A DNA stretch of 64,000 nucleotides from Pontivivens marinum (GCF_900231835.1 NZ_OCTN01000006.1:95426-159425); one strand, 5' to 3'; shown: positions 52,620 through 60,808, numbered from the stretch's first letter. The notes: generated from the letters alone by a model not told the origin. Program-made: numbers and translations.

Positions 52620-53290
52620 CGGGTGCGCCGCCCTGCTATGTCCCTGATGGGAACTGAGCCGCGCATTTCGATGTGCTCTGGGCCTTCGATGGCCGTCTCT
52701 GCCGGTTTTGGATGGATTCATGGAACACGAGGCCAGCGTGAGTTTTGCCGCGGCCCGCGCCAAACTGATCGTGCGGATGAACAGGCTGTAGCGGTCTATT
52801 GCTGGGCGCAGACATGCTCGACCACCGCGCGCACCGACGGCTTACGACCATTCACCCGCAGCACCGGCTTCCTGTTCAGTTTGCGCCGATGGATCCCGGT
52901 TGAACAACCCGTTGGCGGGGAGCCACGCCTCGTTCTTTTTCGAGACTGCCGCGCTCAGCATTCGCCCGTTTGCGTGGGATGCACTGGTCATGGTGCAACC
53001 GGGGATCAATCCCAACCGCCCGTTGATGGCCCGCAGGTATTTGCATTCAAACACCGGTTGCGCGATTTTGGGGTGGTGGCCTGCCATCGGCGCAGTATCG
53101 AACCTTGCCGCCGATCTTGAGTGTTCAACCATTGCCGTCTCGCGGTTTGGAGGCAAACCACGAGAGGGGCGCATTGGTGCCCTTGTCAGCCGCCTTGGTA
53201 GCTTGCCCCGGCCAGACCTGCGTGGCGGGCACCAGCGAGGCATCCATGATCTGGCCGGAGATTGGCAGGGGGCGTAAGCCGGTCATCTCA
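52620..53290 (-). pseudogene. Degenerate IS5-family transposase
   Basis: No intact frame, but pieces in changing reverse frames line up in order: MDASLVPATQVWP, WTLKIGGKVRYCADG, PVFECKYLRAINGR, then HANGRMLSAAV, KKNEAWLPANGL, IHRRKLNRKP, SVRAVVEHVCAQQ and SLFIRTISLARAAAKLTLA. These follow the order of an IS5-group transposase from the first catalytic Asp region to the C-terminus. At least four frameshifts or stops. The 150 bp from 53291 to 53440 shows nothing recognisable. Confidence 0.6.
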
Positions 53291-53440
53291 AGAATTTGGT
53301 CCGTGCAGGAATTGCGTGCGGGGCCAAGTGTTTAAGATTATTGGTAATACTGATGCCTGAACGCTCATGTCGGCCAAGGGGCGATCAGAGGAGAGTTTTT
53401 CGCGGGCAGGGGCCAGGCCCTCTGCCAGCGAAGGAAAAAC

Positions 53441-54955
53441 CTACCCCTTCCTGATGTCGGTCCAGGAGCACCCGGACACGATACCCCAGTTGCCCACCGC
53501 GTTCGGGCGGCGCCAGCGCGGCTTGTCCATCCTGTTCAGCGCGTCCAAGGCAGCGTCGAAACTGGCATGCTTCTCCTCAGCGCCCTTTGCTCCGACGGTG
53601 TAGTGTCCCCTACGGCTCAGATCCGGACTAAATGTGGTGCTGTCCGCAGCGACGGGAACACGGATCGTCCCATTGGTCACATCCAGATTGACAGGGGGCG
53701 GCGTCCTGACCGGGGTAGTTGTCGGCGATACGGGGCGCCGGATGGAGGCGGACAGGGAAGCCGGGCCAGTATCCCCATCATCAAGCACGTCATCTTCTGC
53801 CGGATTGAACCGGGACGTCATCACGCCCGGCGTGCCGCTCTCTGCCATCAGCACGACCTCTGCCGCGGCGCGGGCGTCTTCTCCGGCATCATGATGCTCG
53901 AACTGCAAACCAAGGTGCGTTTTGAGAAAGCCCAACCCGTGCCCGCCATTGCCCTTCAGCTCGGGCCAGGCGCGCCGCGCCACACTGACGCTATCGTGCC
54001 AGTCCCAGCTCGGTTCCTGCCGCCCCAGATGCTGACAGGCCGCCCGTACCGCGCTGCGGTCAAAACCCGAATGCTGATAGACCTTGTGGCCCTGCAAGAG
54101 CCGGTCCACCGCCGAAATCACAGCACCGATGGTCGGCGCACCCTGAACCATGGCGTTAGTGATGCCGTGCAGGTCGCTGAACTTCCACGTTTCGGTCCGA
54201 GGATCGACCAGCGTTACCCACGTTTCGATGCTGTCATCGGGACGTACACAGGCGACCCCGACCTGACAGATGCTGCCCCGGTCGTTATTGGCGGTCTCGA
54301 CGTCCAGCGCGAAGAAGCGGAATGAACCCTCGGGGAGGGGCGGCAGGTTGGCCTCTCCCAGTACAGGGGGGGTGGTGACCTGTGCCATGGGAGTTTCGCC
54401 GAACTGGCGCTGCCGCTGGCGGCCAAGGGCCGCGCGCTCGACGGGCGAAAGCCGCAGCTCGGCGATCAGCTCATCGAGCAGTGCCACGGGTTCGTCGTAG
54501 GCCGCCATGCCGCGACGGTTCCACGCTACCATTTCGAGCGGAGCGAGGGCGATCACCTGCGCCTCCAGCGCAGTAATATCGGCGTGATCCGGCAACGCCA
54601 CCCAAGTGCAGCCGCAATGACGGGCAATGAATTCATTGCGCAGAGACTTTGCGATGTCGCCATCGGTTTTCGTCGCGGGATCGTTCCGCTTCCTCCACAT
54701 GCGCCCGGTATTGTACATCCGGGAAAAGTAATGGCTGGTGCTTTCGGAGCCGGTGCGGTGGCGCTGATGGATCCGCCTGTAGAACGTCTCGGCCTTTGAC
54801 GAGGTTGATCCGATATAACGGAAGGTCCCGTTGTGGTCGAACAACCCATAGATACCGCGGGCGTCGCGTGGGGCGGAAAAGGTCGGCTGCGGCTTTGCCC
54901 GCTTGAGGTGGTTCAGGATATCGGAGGCGGTCGGAATGGTCATGTCTTGCTTCAC
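53441..54955 (-). CDS. GIY-YIG and DEDDh exonuclease fusion with C-terminal shared domain
   Basis: 504 residues from a GTG that overlaps the preceding TGA (an ATG 12 bases on is the alternative). Residues 34-145 are a GIY-YIG nuclease: GIYGLF, RYIGST at 46-51, Arg at 60-61 and ALEAQ with Glu131. Residues 214-372 are a DnaQ-type DEDDh exonuclease: D218/E220 in FALDVETANN, D299 in HSGFDRSAV, H355 and D360 in HHDAGEDARAAA. A Pro/Thr-rich linker leads to residues 431-504, a domain homologous to the C-terminus of the next protein upstream (44 of 72 identical). Bacterial DnaQ/UvrC-type fusions usually have the exonuclease first; the order here is reversed. Biological role unknown; DNA processing on or against mobile DNA is plausible. 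Confidence 0.85.
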   Translation of the reverse strand: MKQDMTIPTASDILNHLKRAKPQPTFSAPRDARGIYGLFDHNGTFRYIGSTSSKAETFYRRIHQRHRTGSESTSHYFSRMYNTGRMWRKRNDPATKTDGDIAKSLRNEFIARHCGCTWVALPDHADITALEAQVIALAPLEMVAWNRRGMAAYDEPVALLDELIAELRLSPVERAALGRQRQRQFGETPMAQVTTPPVLGEANLPPLPEGSFRFFALDVETANNDRGSICQVGVACVRPDDSIETWVTLVDPRTETWKFSDLHGITNAMVQGAPTIGAVISAVDRLLQGHKVYQHSGFDRSAVRAACQHLGRQEPSWDWHDSVSVARRAWPELKGNGGHGLGFLKTHLGLQFEHHDAGEDARAAAEVVLMAESGTPGVMTSRFNPAEDDVLDDGDTGPASLSASIRRPVSPTTTPVRTPPPVNLDVTNGTIRVPVAADSTTFSPDLSRRGHYTVGAKGAEEKHASFDAALDALNRMDKPRWRRPNAVGNWGIVSGCSWTDIRKG

Positions 54956-55893
54956 TTCTTTTCAATACGCTGCCATGCAACACCGCTGACGATGCCCCAA
55001 AGACCCTTTTCATTCGGCCGACGCCAGCGCGGCACGGGCATGGCATTCAGCCTTGCCAGGGCGGCGTGGAAATCGGCGACATCCTCCTCTGCGCCCTTTG
55101 CTCCGATCCGATAGAATCCGTTGCGCAGCAGGTCCGGCGTGAACATCGATCCATCCCGCGCAACAGGAACGAAGATCATGTGTTCGGGTGCAACGGCCTC
55201 GCCTTCATCCTGCCGTTCGACGGGCGTGTCTGCTTCGTGCCAAATGGAGGCGAGGAACCCCTTCTTCTTCTGCAGCCAGGCGGCTGCGCTCATCGCCTTG
55301 ATGCCACCGTTGGCGCCGCGCTCCAGCAGACTGTTGGTATCAGACAGCAGGTTGCGCACACGACCCTCGGTGATGCCGCCGAGCACGGCCATCGAGCGCA
55401 GATCGACTTCGCCATCTGCGAAATCAACCGCCAAGCGCGATCCGGCGAGATCAGCGATCCGAACCAATGCGTTGTCTCCGTCGTTCAGATGCGCCACGTC
55501 ACTGCGGGCGGCGAAGGACGTGACATCAGAGACGAGCTTCTGCAGCCACACTCCGCGTTCGTCGTCGGGAATTCCAGCAGGCGTCACACCATAGTGCCCA
55601 TAAAGAACTGCATACCTGAACCGGGCGGAGACCGGCAGCACATCGAAGAACGCAGACACATCGTCCATTGCGTCGCGCCAGGTTTCAGCGTTGGGATAGC
55701 CGATCTCGGCAATGGGCTGCACCAACTGGCGCAAGGGCGCAGCAGACAAGTCGGGCCCCATCAGGTTTTCGATCTGCTCAAGGGACTGCATCGTCAGTTC
55801 GTGAAGCCATTGGGCATAGTCCCAGTCATGGTTTCCGTGGAAAAGCTCGTCACATGCAGCGCGGCGGTCTGCGGCGGTCATCACATCATTCAT
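54952..55893 (-). CDS. HTH-like protein sharing the C-terminal domain of the nuclease; unknown function
   Basis: 313 residues. No named family recognised for residues 1-150, which are acidic and helical. Residues about 163-215 look like a helix-turn-helix with an extension (VDLRSMAVLGGITEGRVRNL, then AAAWLQKKKGFLASIW). Residues 241-313 repeat the nuclease C-terminal domain: FVPVARDGSMFTPDLLRNGF, GAKGAEE, PRWRRPN, WGIVSG. The shared ends suggest both proteins bind the same partner or DNA. GGAA ribosome site before the ATG; 12 bp after the small gene; stop overlaps the nuclease start. Confidence 0.8.
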   Translation of the reverse strand: MNDVMTAADRRAACDELFHGNHDWDYAQWLHELTMQSLEQIENLMGPDLSAAPLRQLVQPIAEIGYPNAETWRDAMDDVSAFFDVLPVSARFRYAVLYGHYGVTPAGIPDDERGVWLQKLVSDVTSFAARSDVAHLNDGDNALVRIADLAGSRLAVDFADGEVDLRSMAVLGGITEGRVRNLLSDTNSLLERGANGGIKAMSAAAWLQKKKGFLASIWHEADTPVERQDEGEAVAPEHMIFVPVARDGSMFTPDLLRNGFYRIGAKGAEEDVADFHAALARLNAMPVPRWRRPNEKGLWGIVSGVAWQRIEKK

Positions 55894-55905
55894 TTCGAGT
55901 TCCTT

Positions 55906-56097
55906 TCAGCGATGCAAGCGGCGGACTTCGCCACGAACATTCATCATGTTGCGAGTGTCGGAAGGGGTGATTGGGGCCGTCACGAACCCGACTTCGAACT
56001 GAAGGCGGCAATGCTTGCCCCCTCTTTCGATGCCCAACAGTTCGAAACCTTCGCGGGCACACATCTGCTTGTACTCTCTCATCTGCCTCAATGCCAT
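55906..56097 (-). CDS. Small basic protein, first gene of the nuclease operon
   Basis: 63 residues: GFELLGIERGGKHCRLQFE, then VTAPITPSDTRNMMNVRGEV and RRLHR. The ERGGKH...TPSDxRxxxNxxxxxRR pattern recalls small phage and plasmid proteins of unknown role with a HicA-like alpha-beta fold; the similarity is from memory and not proven. It is 12 bp upstream of the HTH-like gene on the same strand and has an AT-rich promoter-like region before it, so it is probably real. Confidence 0.6.
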   Translation of the reverse strand: MALRQMREYKQMCAREGFELLGIERGGKHCRLQFEVGFVTAPITPSDTRNMMNVRGEVRRLHR

Positions 56098-56101
56098 TTT
56101 G

Positions 56102-56115
56102 AATATTACAATATT
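56102..56115. promoter_or_regulatory. AT-rich dyad at the start of the nuclease operon
   Basis: AATATTACAATATT, two copies of the palindrome AATATT two bases apart, immediately before the small gene; a likely -10 region or operator. The rest of 56116-56344 contains no gene I can support. Confidence 0.4.
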
Positions 56116-56344
56116 ATCGTCTTCACGTATTTGATACGGCAGGACGCGCTGCGGGTCAACAGGTAGATTCGATAAATCGTGATTTATGGTTTGTTGTTTG
56201 GCGTGGGGCGGGCGCCGCTTGATCTGGAGCGGGTAAGGCTATTCGCAATGGTGTTAAGCTCCCCGCACCTCGATTCTGTGAATCGACAGGGCAGGGGTTC
56301 GATTTTTGCTCTGCTATTAACGGTTTTCGAGTGCACTGCTAAAT

Positions 56345-56819
56345 ATGATCGAAATGCGCCTTCACGACACCAACGGAAACCGGCTCTACCTCAATGCCGA
56401 AGAGCGCGCCGCCTTTCTGACTGTGACGCGGCGCAAGCCTGCCCGTGATCGCACCCTTTGCAAAACGCTGCTCTTCACCGGCTGTCGGCCCGTCTGAGAT
56501 GCAGGAAATCACGCCGACCAGGGTGGACCTGTCAGGCGGTCCGCAGCCTGAAGACGCACAAGGACGCCTCTGGACGCTTAGCCGCGTCCGCGTCTGGCAG
56601 ATTGTGAAGGGGATCATGATCAAGGCCGGAATACCTAACGCGCCGCATCGCAGCCCCAAGGGTTTGCGTCATGGGTTCGGGATCAATGCGACGGTGAACG
56701 GCATTCCGCTGCACATGCTGCAAAAGTGGATGGGCCATGCTCAACTCAGCACGACGGCGATCTACGCCGACGCCGTGGGCAAGGAAGAGCAGGACATTGC
56801 CGCCAGGATGTGGGGGTAG
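56345..56819 (+). pseudogene. Broken tyrosine recombinase (site-specific integrase)
   Basis: The first frame reads MIEMRLHDTNGNRLYLNAEE, then AFLTVTRRKPARDRTLC and LLFTGCRPV, and stops at 56496. Shifting one base restores PSEMQEITPTRVDLSGG, then a jump to GRLWTLSRVRVWQIV, SPKGLRHGFGINATVNGIPL and MLQKWMGHAQLSTTAIYADA with the catalytic His-Arg region and Tyr. So there is a one-base insertion near 56490 and a missing block between DLSGG and WTLSR that normally holds the first catalytic Arg and a Lys-rich stretch. Inactive. Confidence 0.8.
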
Positions 56820-57024
56820 GCATGGACCTGACACACTCGACACCTCCCAGAACGCACGTCGGTTCTACCGTATGAAGATTGTGCCCGGTCTCTTTGGCGA
56901 CTGGGGGCTTGTCCGTGAGTGGGGCCGGATAGGGCGATGCGAACGGATTGGCTTGCAATGAGGCAGACGCCAAGGACACGCGCTCTGAGCGTACACGGCG
57001 AAGGCAAAACGCGGCTATGAATAG
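56820..57024 (+). pseudogene. Broken WGR-domain gene
   Basis: In one frame LDTSQNARRFYRMKIVPGLF leads to GDWGLVREWGRIGR, the WGR motif, with a stop at 56959; another frame carries NEADAKDTRSERTRR and a third ends in AKAKRGYE and a stop at 57022, as WGR proteins do. At least two frameshifts. Small WGR genes are common on alphaproteobacterial plasmids next to integrases. Confidence 0.65.
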
Positions 57025-57040
57025 CCAGTCAGATACCTGC

Positions 57041-57170
57041 CAGAACCGAGGAGGTTTCGCCCTGGGGTTCTGGCACATCTAAGCCGTTGATCTCGTAAGG
57101 ATCGGGGTAGGGGGGACAGAAACGAGTGTTTTTGGAAAGTCACTCGTTTCGGAATAGGGCTCGAAGAGCC
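57041..57170 (+). ncRNA. Structured leader candidate upstream of pnuC
   Basis: Three hairpins in a row: CCAGAACC/GGTTCTGG (57041-57048 with 57067-57074), GAAACGAGTG/CACTCGTTTC (57119-57128 with 57141-57150) and GGCTC/GAGCC (57158-57162 with 57166-57170), then 73 bp to the pnuC start. No T-run terminator. pnuC genes are often under riboswitch control, but I do not recognise a known class. Confidence 0.35.
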
Positions 57171-57243
57171 AAGTTATGTTAGCTCTACCCCACTAATGAA
57201 TTGCTGTTTAAGTCCGGAAAGTAAAACGAACTGGATGTGAGAA

Positions 57244-57588
57244 ATGTTGGAGTTCTTCTTGGGCATGGTTGGCAGCCGCCCTATCGAGTGGATCGCGGTT
57301 GTATGCGGGATACTGAACGTAAGTCTGATCATCCGACGTTCGATCTGGAATTACCCGTTCGGCTTTGCCGTGGTGACGTTGTATTTTTTCATCTTCTGGG
57401 AATATCGGCTCTATAGTGACGCATTGTTACAGGTCTATTTTTTCCTTATTCAGTTCTACGACCTCTATGTCTGGCTAAACGGACGCGCTCACGACGGTCG
57501 GGTCATCGTGGCACCTTTGGGAACCGGCATGTTCGCATTGTATCTTGGAGCGGTAATCCCGCCCGATCTTAAAGGGATGCGGACGTAG
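57244..57588 (+). pseudogene. pnuC: PnuC-like nicotinamide riboside transporter, truncated by an IS3 element
   Basis: About 100 residues of PnuC remain: EFFLGMVGSRPIEWIAVVCG, LIIRRSIWNYPFGFAVVTLY and LQVYFFLIQFYDLYVWLNGR, covering the first three or so membrane segments. The last part (after LGAV, near 57545) comes from the end of the inserted element, so roughly the second half of the usual 180-220 residues is missing. Non-functional unless the fragment folds. Native role: uptake of nicotinamide riboside. Confidence 0.78.
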
Positions 57589-57621
57589 AATTTTCTCGGC
57601 AGGATGAACGAGGAGATTTCG

Positions 57622-57885
57622 ATGAAGAAGACACGTTTTACCGAGGCCCAGATCATGGCCGTACTGCGCCAGATGGAGGGCGGTGTGCCTGCTGCCGAGC
57701 TGTGCCGTGAACATGGCATGAGCAGCGCCACGCTGTACAAATGGCGGGCGAAGTATGGCGGGATGGACGCCAGCCTCATCACTAAGATGAAGGCTATGGC
57801 CGAGGAGAACCGCCGACTGAAGCGCATGTATGCCGACGTCAGCATGCAGAATGACCTCCTGAAGGAAGCGCTCGGAAAAAAATGA
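57622..57885 (+). CDS. IS3-family transposase OrfA
   Basis: 87 residues from the ATG after [47 protein letters not shown] is the helix-turn-helix and [20 protein letters not shown] the leucine-zipper-like helix. Typical of the IS407/IS511-like groups. Overlaps orfB by ATGA. Confidence 0.9.
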   Translation: MKKTRFTEAQIMAVLRQMEGGVPAAELCREHGMSSATLYKWRAKYGGMDASLITKMKAMAEENRRLKRMYADVSMQNDLLKEALGKK

Positions 57886-58481
57886 TACGGCCAGCTCAGC
57901 GCCGAGAGTTGGCCGTGAAAGCGGTGGCGATGAAGGGGGTCAGCATTGCGCTGGCGTGCCGAGCGTTCGACGTTAGTGAGACGTGCTATCGGTACAGCCC
58001 CAAGCCGGACGATGAGAACGAGCGGATCGCCGATCTTCTGCTCGGGCTGACGACGGCGAAGAAGACCTGGGACTTTGGCCTGTGCTTTCTGTACCTGCGC
58101 AATGTCCAAGGCCATGGCTGGAACCACAAGCGCGTCTACCGGATCGACCGCGAGCTGGAGCTGAACCTGCGGATCAAACCGCGCAAGCGTCTGAAGCGGG
58201 AAAAGCCCGAGGCGCTGGTGGTTCCAAAGGCTGCGAATGAGGTCTGGTCCATGGATTTTATGGCAGATCGTCTTGGGGACGGTCGCCAGTTCCGGCTGCT
58301 GAATGTCTTGGACGACTTCAACCGTGAAGGGCTGGGTATCGAGGTCGACTTCTCGCTACCCGCGGAACGCGTCGTCAGGGCGCTGAACCAGATCATCGAA
58401 TGGCGCGGTGCGCCTCGAACCATTCGAGTCGACAACGGCCCGGAATATATCAGCGGCACCCTCATGGAATGGGCCGAAAAC
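57882..58481 (+). pseudogene. IS3-family transposase OrfB, truncated
   Basis: 200 residues remain: an N-terminal helical region ([20 protein letters not shown]) and the integrase core with two catalytic acids, Asp in [14 protein letters not shown] and Asp in [11 protein letters not shown]. The final Glu is missing because the IS6 element begins at 58482; the last residues of the open frame come from that element. Inactive. Confidence 0.85.
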
Positions 58482-59345
58482 GGGACTGTTGCATTAATAG
58501 AAGGCTATGATCAATTTTATTGATTTTGAGGTCGGCCATGCCGCGTAAATCCCCATTTAAGCACCACCGGTTTGCACGTCAGATCATCCTTTGCGCTGTT
58601 CGGTGGTATCTGCGTTACCCGCTATCATATCAGGATGTGGTTGATCTGCTCGAGGAGCGTGGGATCAACGTGGATCGGTCAACCGTGTATCGCTGGGTGA
58701 TCAAATTTGGCCCGCAGATTACCAAACGGACAGAGAAACGTCTGCGCCGCGCCAGCGTCGATTGGCACGTACCCTCTCGGCAGATCACTTTGTAATCGCC
58801 TGCCGGGTAATAGACGGAGACCTACATCCGTGTTAGCGGTAAGTGGCGTTACTTGTGGCGCGCCGTTGATGCCAATGGCCAGATGATCGATTTTCGCCTG
58901 ACTACCAAGCGAGATGCAAAGGCGGCAAAAGCCTTTTTTGAATAAGGCGATTGAACGCGTAAGACTACATCGGCCGACGACTATCGTCACAGACAAAGCG
59001 CAAAGCTATCGACGTGTCATCCGCGAGATCAATCACCGTTACGATCCACATTTTGACAGCATCCGGCACATCGATCAGAAATGGCGGAACAACCGCATCG
59101 AGAGCGATCACGCAGCCATGAAACGGCTACTCGGATATCGGCAGAGCTTCCGGTCCTTGCGATCGGCCAAGGCGACCCTCAGCGGCATCGAGACAATCCG
59201 AACCATCAAGCGAGGTTACGTCCATCATAAAATATCAGGCGTCAAAGGTGAGATCGAATTCATCCGCAGACTGTTCGAGAACGCTGCATAACCCAACGCG
59301 CGCCCCAGAGTAGATCCACGGTAACAGAATTAACGCAACAGTCCC
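58482..59345 (+). mobile_element. IS6-family insertion sequence (864 bp), degenerate
   Basis: Ends GGGACTGTTGCATTAA (58482) and, inverted, GGGACTGTTGCGTTAA (ending 59345), 15 of 16 matching, of the IS6/IS26 type. Flanking octamers CCGAAAAC and GATGACAT differ, so there is no target duplication. The transposase inside is broken. Confidence 0.88.
58538..59291 (+). pseudogene. IS6-family transposase with an insertion and a frameshift
   Basis: The start MPRKSPFKHHRFARQIILCA and YPLSYQDVVDLLEERGINVD are normal, up to SVDWHV at 58769. There an extra stretch of roughly 40 bp (about 58772-58815) interrupts the first catalytic region before TETYIRVSGKWRYLW resumes. A second lesion in the T run near 58936 shifts frame; LNKAIERVRLHRPTTIVTDK and HIDQKWRNNRIESDHAAMKR then continue to the end. 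So Asp and Glu catalytic regions exist but in separate frames. Confidence 0.85.
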
Positions 59346-59346
59346 G

Positions 59347-59589
59347 ATGACATTCGTGAACCGGCGCAGCGATAAGCCAAGTTTGGTGTCCCCTGCCCTT
59401 TCGGCCATCCGTCTGGATGCAGAAGTCTATCATGATGCACGGGACGCAGCTCCTGGATGGGACATCTATTTCCTCGAACGGGAGTGGCGGAGCTGGATGG
59501 TTGAAATGGAAAGCGATCTACCCCGCAATCCATCGAAGGCGTTTATTGGGTTTTGCCGAAAATGGTTCGAAACTCGCGGGCGACCATAG
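59347..59589 (+). pseudogene. C-terminal fragment of a plasmid replication-type protein
   Basis: About 80 codons open from the IS6 border: PSLVSPALSAIRLDAEVYHD, APGWDIYFLEREWRSWM and NPSKAFIGFCRKWFETRGRP, then a stop. The APGWD...EWR...AFxGFCRxWxxxRG pattern is what I know from the ends of alphaproteobacterial plasmid Rep proteins. The N-terminus is missing, lost with the IS6 event. A second replicon once lay here. Confidence 0.55.
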
Positions 59590-59669
59590 CATCAATGCAA
59601 TGATTCATGCTTTACGCGTTGCATGCAAGTAGCAAAGATACCATCCATGCTTGGCAGTAAGCATGCGAT
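59590..59669. repeat. CATGC-rich repeat region before the second partition locus
   Basis: Contains ATTCATGCTTTACG (59603), TTGCATGCAAG (59620), ATCCATGCTTGG (59643) and AAGCATGCGATGG (59659). The same words recur at 59855-59868 and 60807-60832, flanking the ParA-like and small protein genes; possible centromere or operator repeats. Confidence 0.45.
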
Positions 59670-59855
59670 GGCATTTTCTCGCTCGCTACCGGTCGTCTTG
59701 AACATCGCAAAGGCGATCTTGTCTGGTGTGATCCCCTTCTTGAGAAGACTATGCGCGAGCACGACGCCTGGGTGCAGGTCATCGACAGTTTGGCCTGTTG
59801 GGATGATAACCAGATCAGCAGCCTTCGCGATTTCCAATGTTTGTTCTGAGGCATT
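59670..59855 (-). repeat. 186-bp inverted duplication of part of the ParA-like gene
   Basis: Exact reverse complement of 60171-60356 as far as I can read. On the reverse strand it encodes the same middle segment of the ParA-like protein (EIAKAADLVIIPTGQTVDDL) with a new start at 59858 and end, giving an 88-codon open frame that is probably not a gene. Confidence 0.85.
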
Positions 59856-59868
59856 CATGCTAGCATGA
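59855..59868. promoter_or_regulatory. Palindrome upstream of the ParA-like gene
   Basis: TCATGCTAGCATGA, a perfect 14-bp palindrome 35 bp before the start; shares AGCATGATT with the large palindrome at 60807. Likely site of the small partner protein. Confidence 0.5.
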
Positions 59869-59903
59869 TTTTAACCAAAAAATAATATTGAGTCGCAGTA
59901 TCA

Positions 59904-60557
59904 ATGACATACATCGTAGGCATGGTTTCCCAAAAAGGGGGGCGTCGGGAAATCTACACTCGCACGCCTTATGGCGCGAGAGTTTGGGGCAGGGGCCTTT
60001 CAACTAAAATTGCTGATTTAGACACGCAGCAACAGACATGCACCAACTGGGCAGGGCGTCGTGCTGAGAACGGGATCGAGCCAGAAATTCAGGTGCAGAG
60101 TTTTGCCACGATTAAAAGTGCGCTCGAAGAAGCTGCGCGATTTGATGCGCTGATCTTGGACGGTAAGCCCAATGCCTCAGAACAAACATTGGAAATCGCG
60201 AAGGCTGCTGATCTGGTTATCATCCCAACAGGCCAAACTGTCGATGACCTGCACCCAGGCGTCGTGCTCGCGCATAGTCTTCTCAAGAAGGGGATCACAC
60301 CAGACAAGATCGCCTTTGCGATGTTCAAGACGACCGGTAGCGAGCGAGAAAATGCCGCTGCACGGGACTACATCACACAGGCTGGCTATATGATCCTCGA
60401 CGGCGAGGTCAGCGTGTCCACGGCTTATGGGTCAGCCTCCGACCAAGGCAAGGCGATCACAGAGACCTTATTTCGCTCCCTGAATGATCGCGCATCGAAG
60501 TTGGCGCAAAGTGTGATCGACCGGATGGTCGAACTGCAAGAAAGGCAGGTGGCATGA
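59904..60557 (+). pseudogene. ParA-like ATPase with Walker A destroyed by two compensating frameshifts
   Basis: 217 codons. The frame reads VGMVSQKGG and then RREIYTRTPY where a ParA should have VGKST. In the neighbouring frame the DNA at 59938-60000 encodes GGVGKSTLARLMAREFGAGG exactly. A G run of six at 59937-59942 (five expected) shifts out, and a run of four Gs at about 59992-59995 (five expected) shifts back; from LSTKIADLDTQQQT the protein is normal. Either it is inactive, or the two homopolymers are read errors. It is coupled by ATGA to the small partner gene, as in type Ib partition operons. Confidence 0.82.
60171..60356 (+). repeat. 186-bp duplication, copy within the ParA-like gene
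   Basis: Partner of the inverted copy at 59670-59855; 315 bp separates them. The pair could form a large stem or recombine to invert the region between. Confidence 0.85.
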
Positions 60558-60808
60558 TGGCGACCAACATTTCAAAGCTGAAGAACTCCAAAGGAGCACC
60601 TCCACCCGCTGAAGATACGAGCGATGTGATCGCCACAAACACGCGCGATGACGACAAGGCTCCGACGCGACCTCTTCAAGTCCGTGTGGCTGAAAGCGTC
60701 TTCGCAGAGTTTAGCGAACAAGCGGGTAGAGAGTTCGGCTTCACCCATGGCGCGAAAAAACAGCTTTTTCTAAAGATGTGGAAAGCATATAAAGCGCAAA
60801 ACATGTAA
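60554..60808 (+). CDS. Small partner protein of the ParA-like ATPase (ParG/CopG-like)
   Basis: 84 residues, start overlapping the ParA-like stop (ATGA). A polar, probably disordered N-terminus (1-38) precedes RPLQVRVAESVFAEFSEQAG and FTHGAKKQLFLKMWKAYKAQ, which resembles a ribbon-helix-helix arrangement. In type Ib partition loci such proteins bind centromere repeats and stimulate ParA. The CATGC-type palindromes on both sides fit as binding sites. Confidence 0.65.
   Translation: MMATNISKLKNSKGAPPPAEDTSDVIATNTRDDDKAPTRPLQVRVAESVFAEFSEQAGREFGFTHGAKKQLFLKMWKAYKAQNM

Larger units (their letters stand above)
57546..58481 (+). mobile_element. IS3-family insertion sequence, right end lost
   Basis: OrfA and OrfB in overlapping frames follow the break in pnuC. 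The left end is near 57545-57560 but I could not define the inverted repeat. The right part is replaced at 58482 by an IS6-family element and does not resume on its other side. Confidence 0.7.

Noticed and set aside
56179..56448. 89-codon forward open frame before the integrase remnant
   Set aside because: Overlaps the recombinase pseudogene in another frame and has no recognisable features.
57108..57118. GGGGGGACAG similar to the iteron-like repeat at 51341
   Set aside because: Single copy, outside the origin region, and within the pnuC leader.
59592..59858. 88-codon reverse open frame with ParA-like sequence
   Set aside because: It is the inverted 186-bp duplication, lacking the ATPase motifs; not an independent gene.
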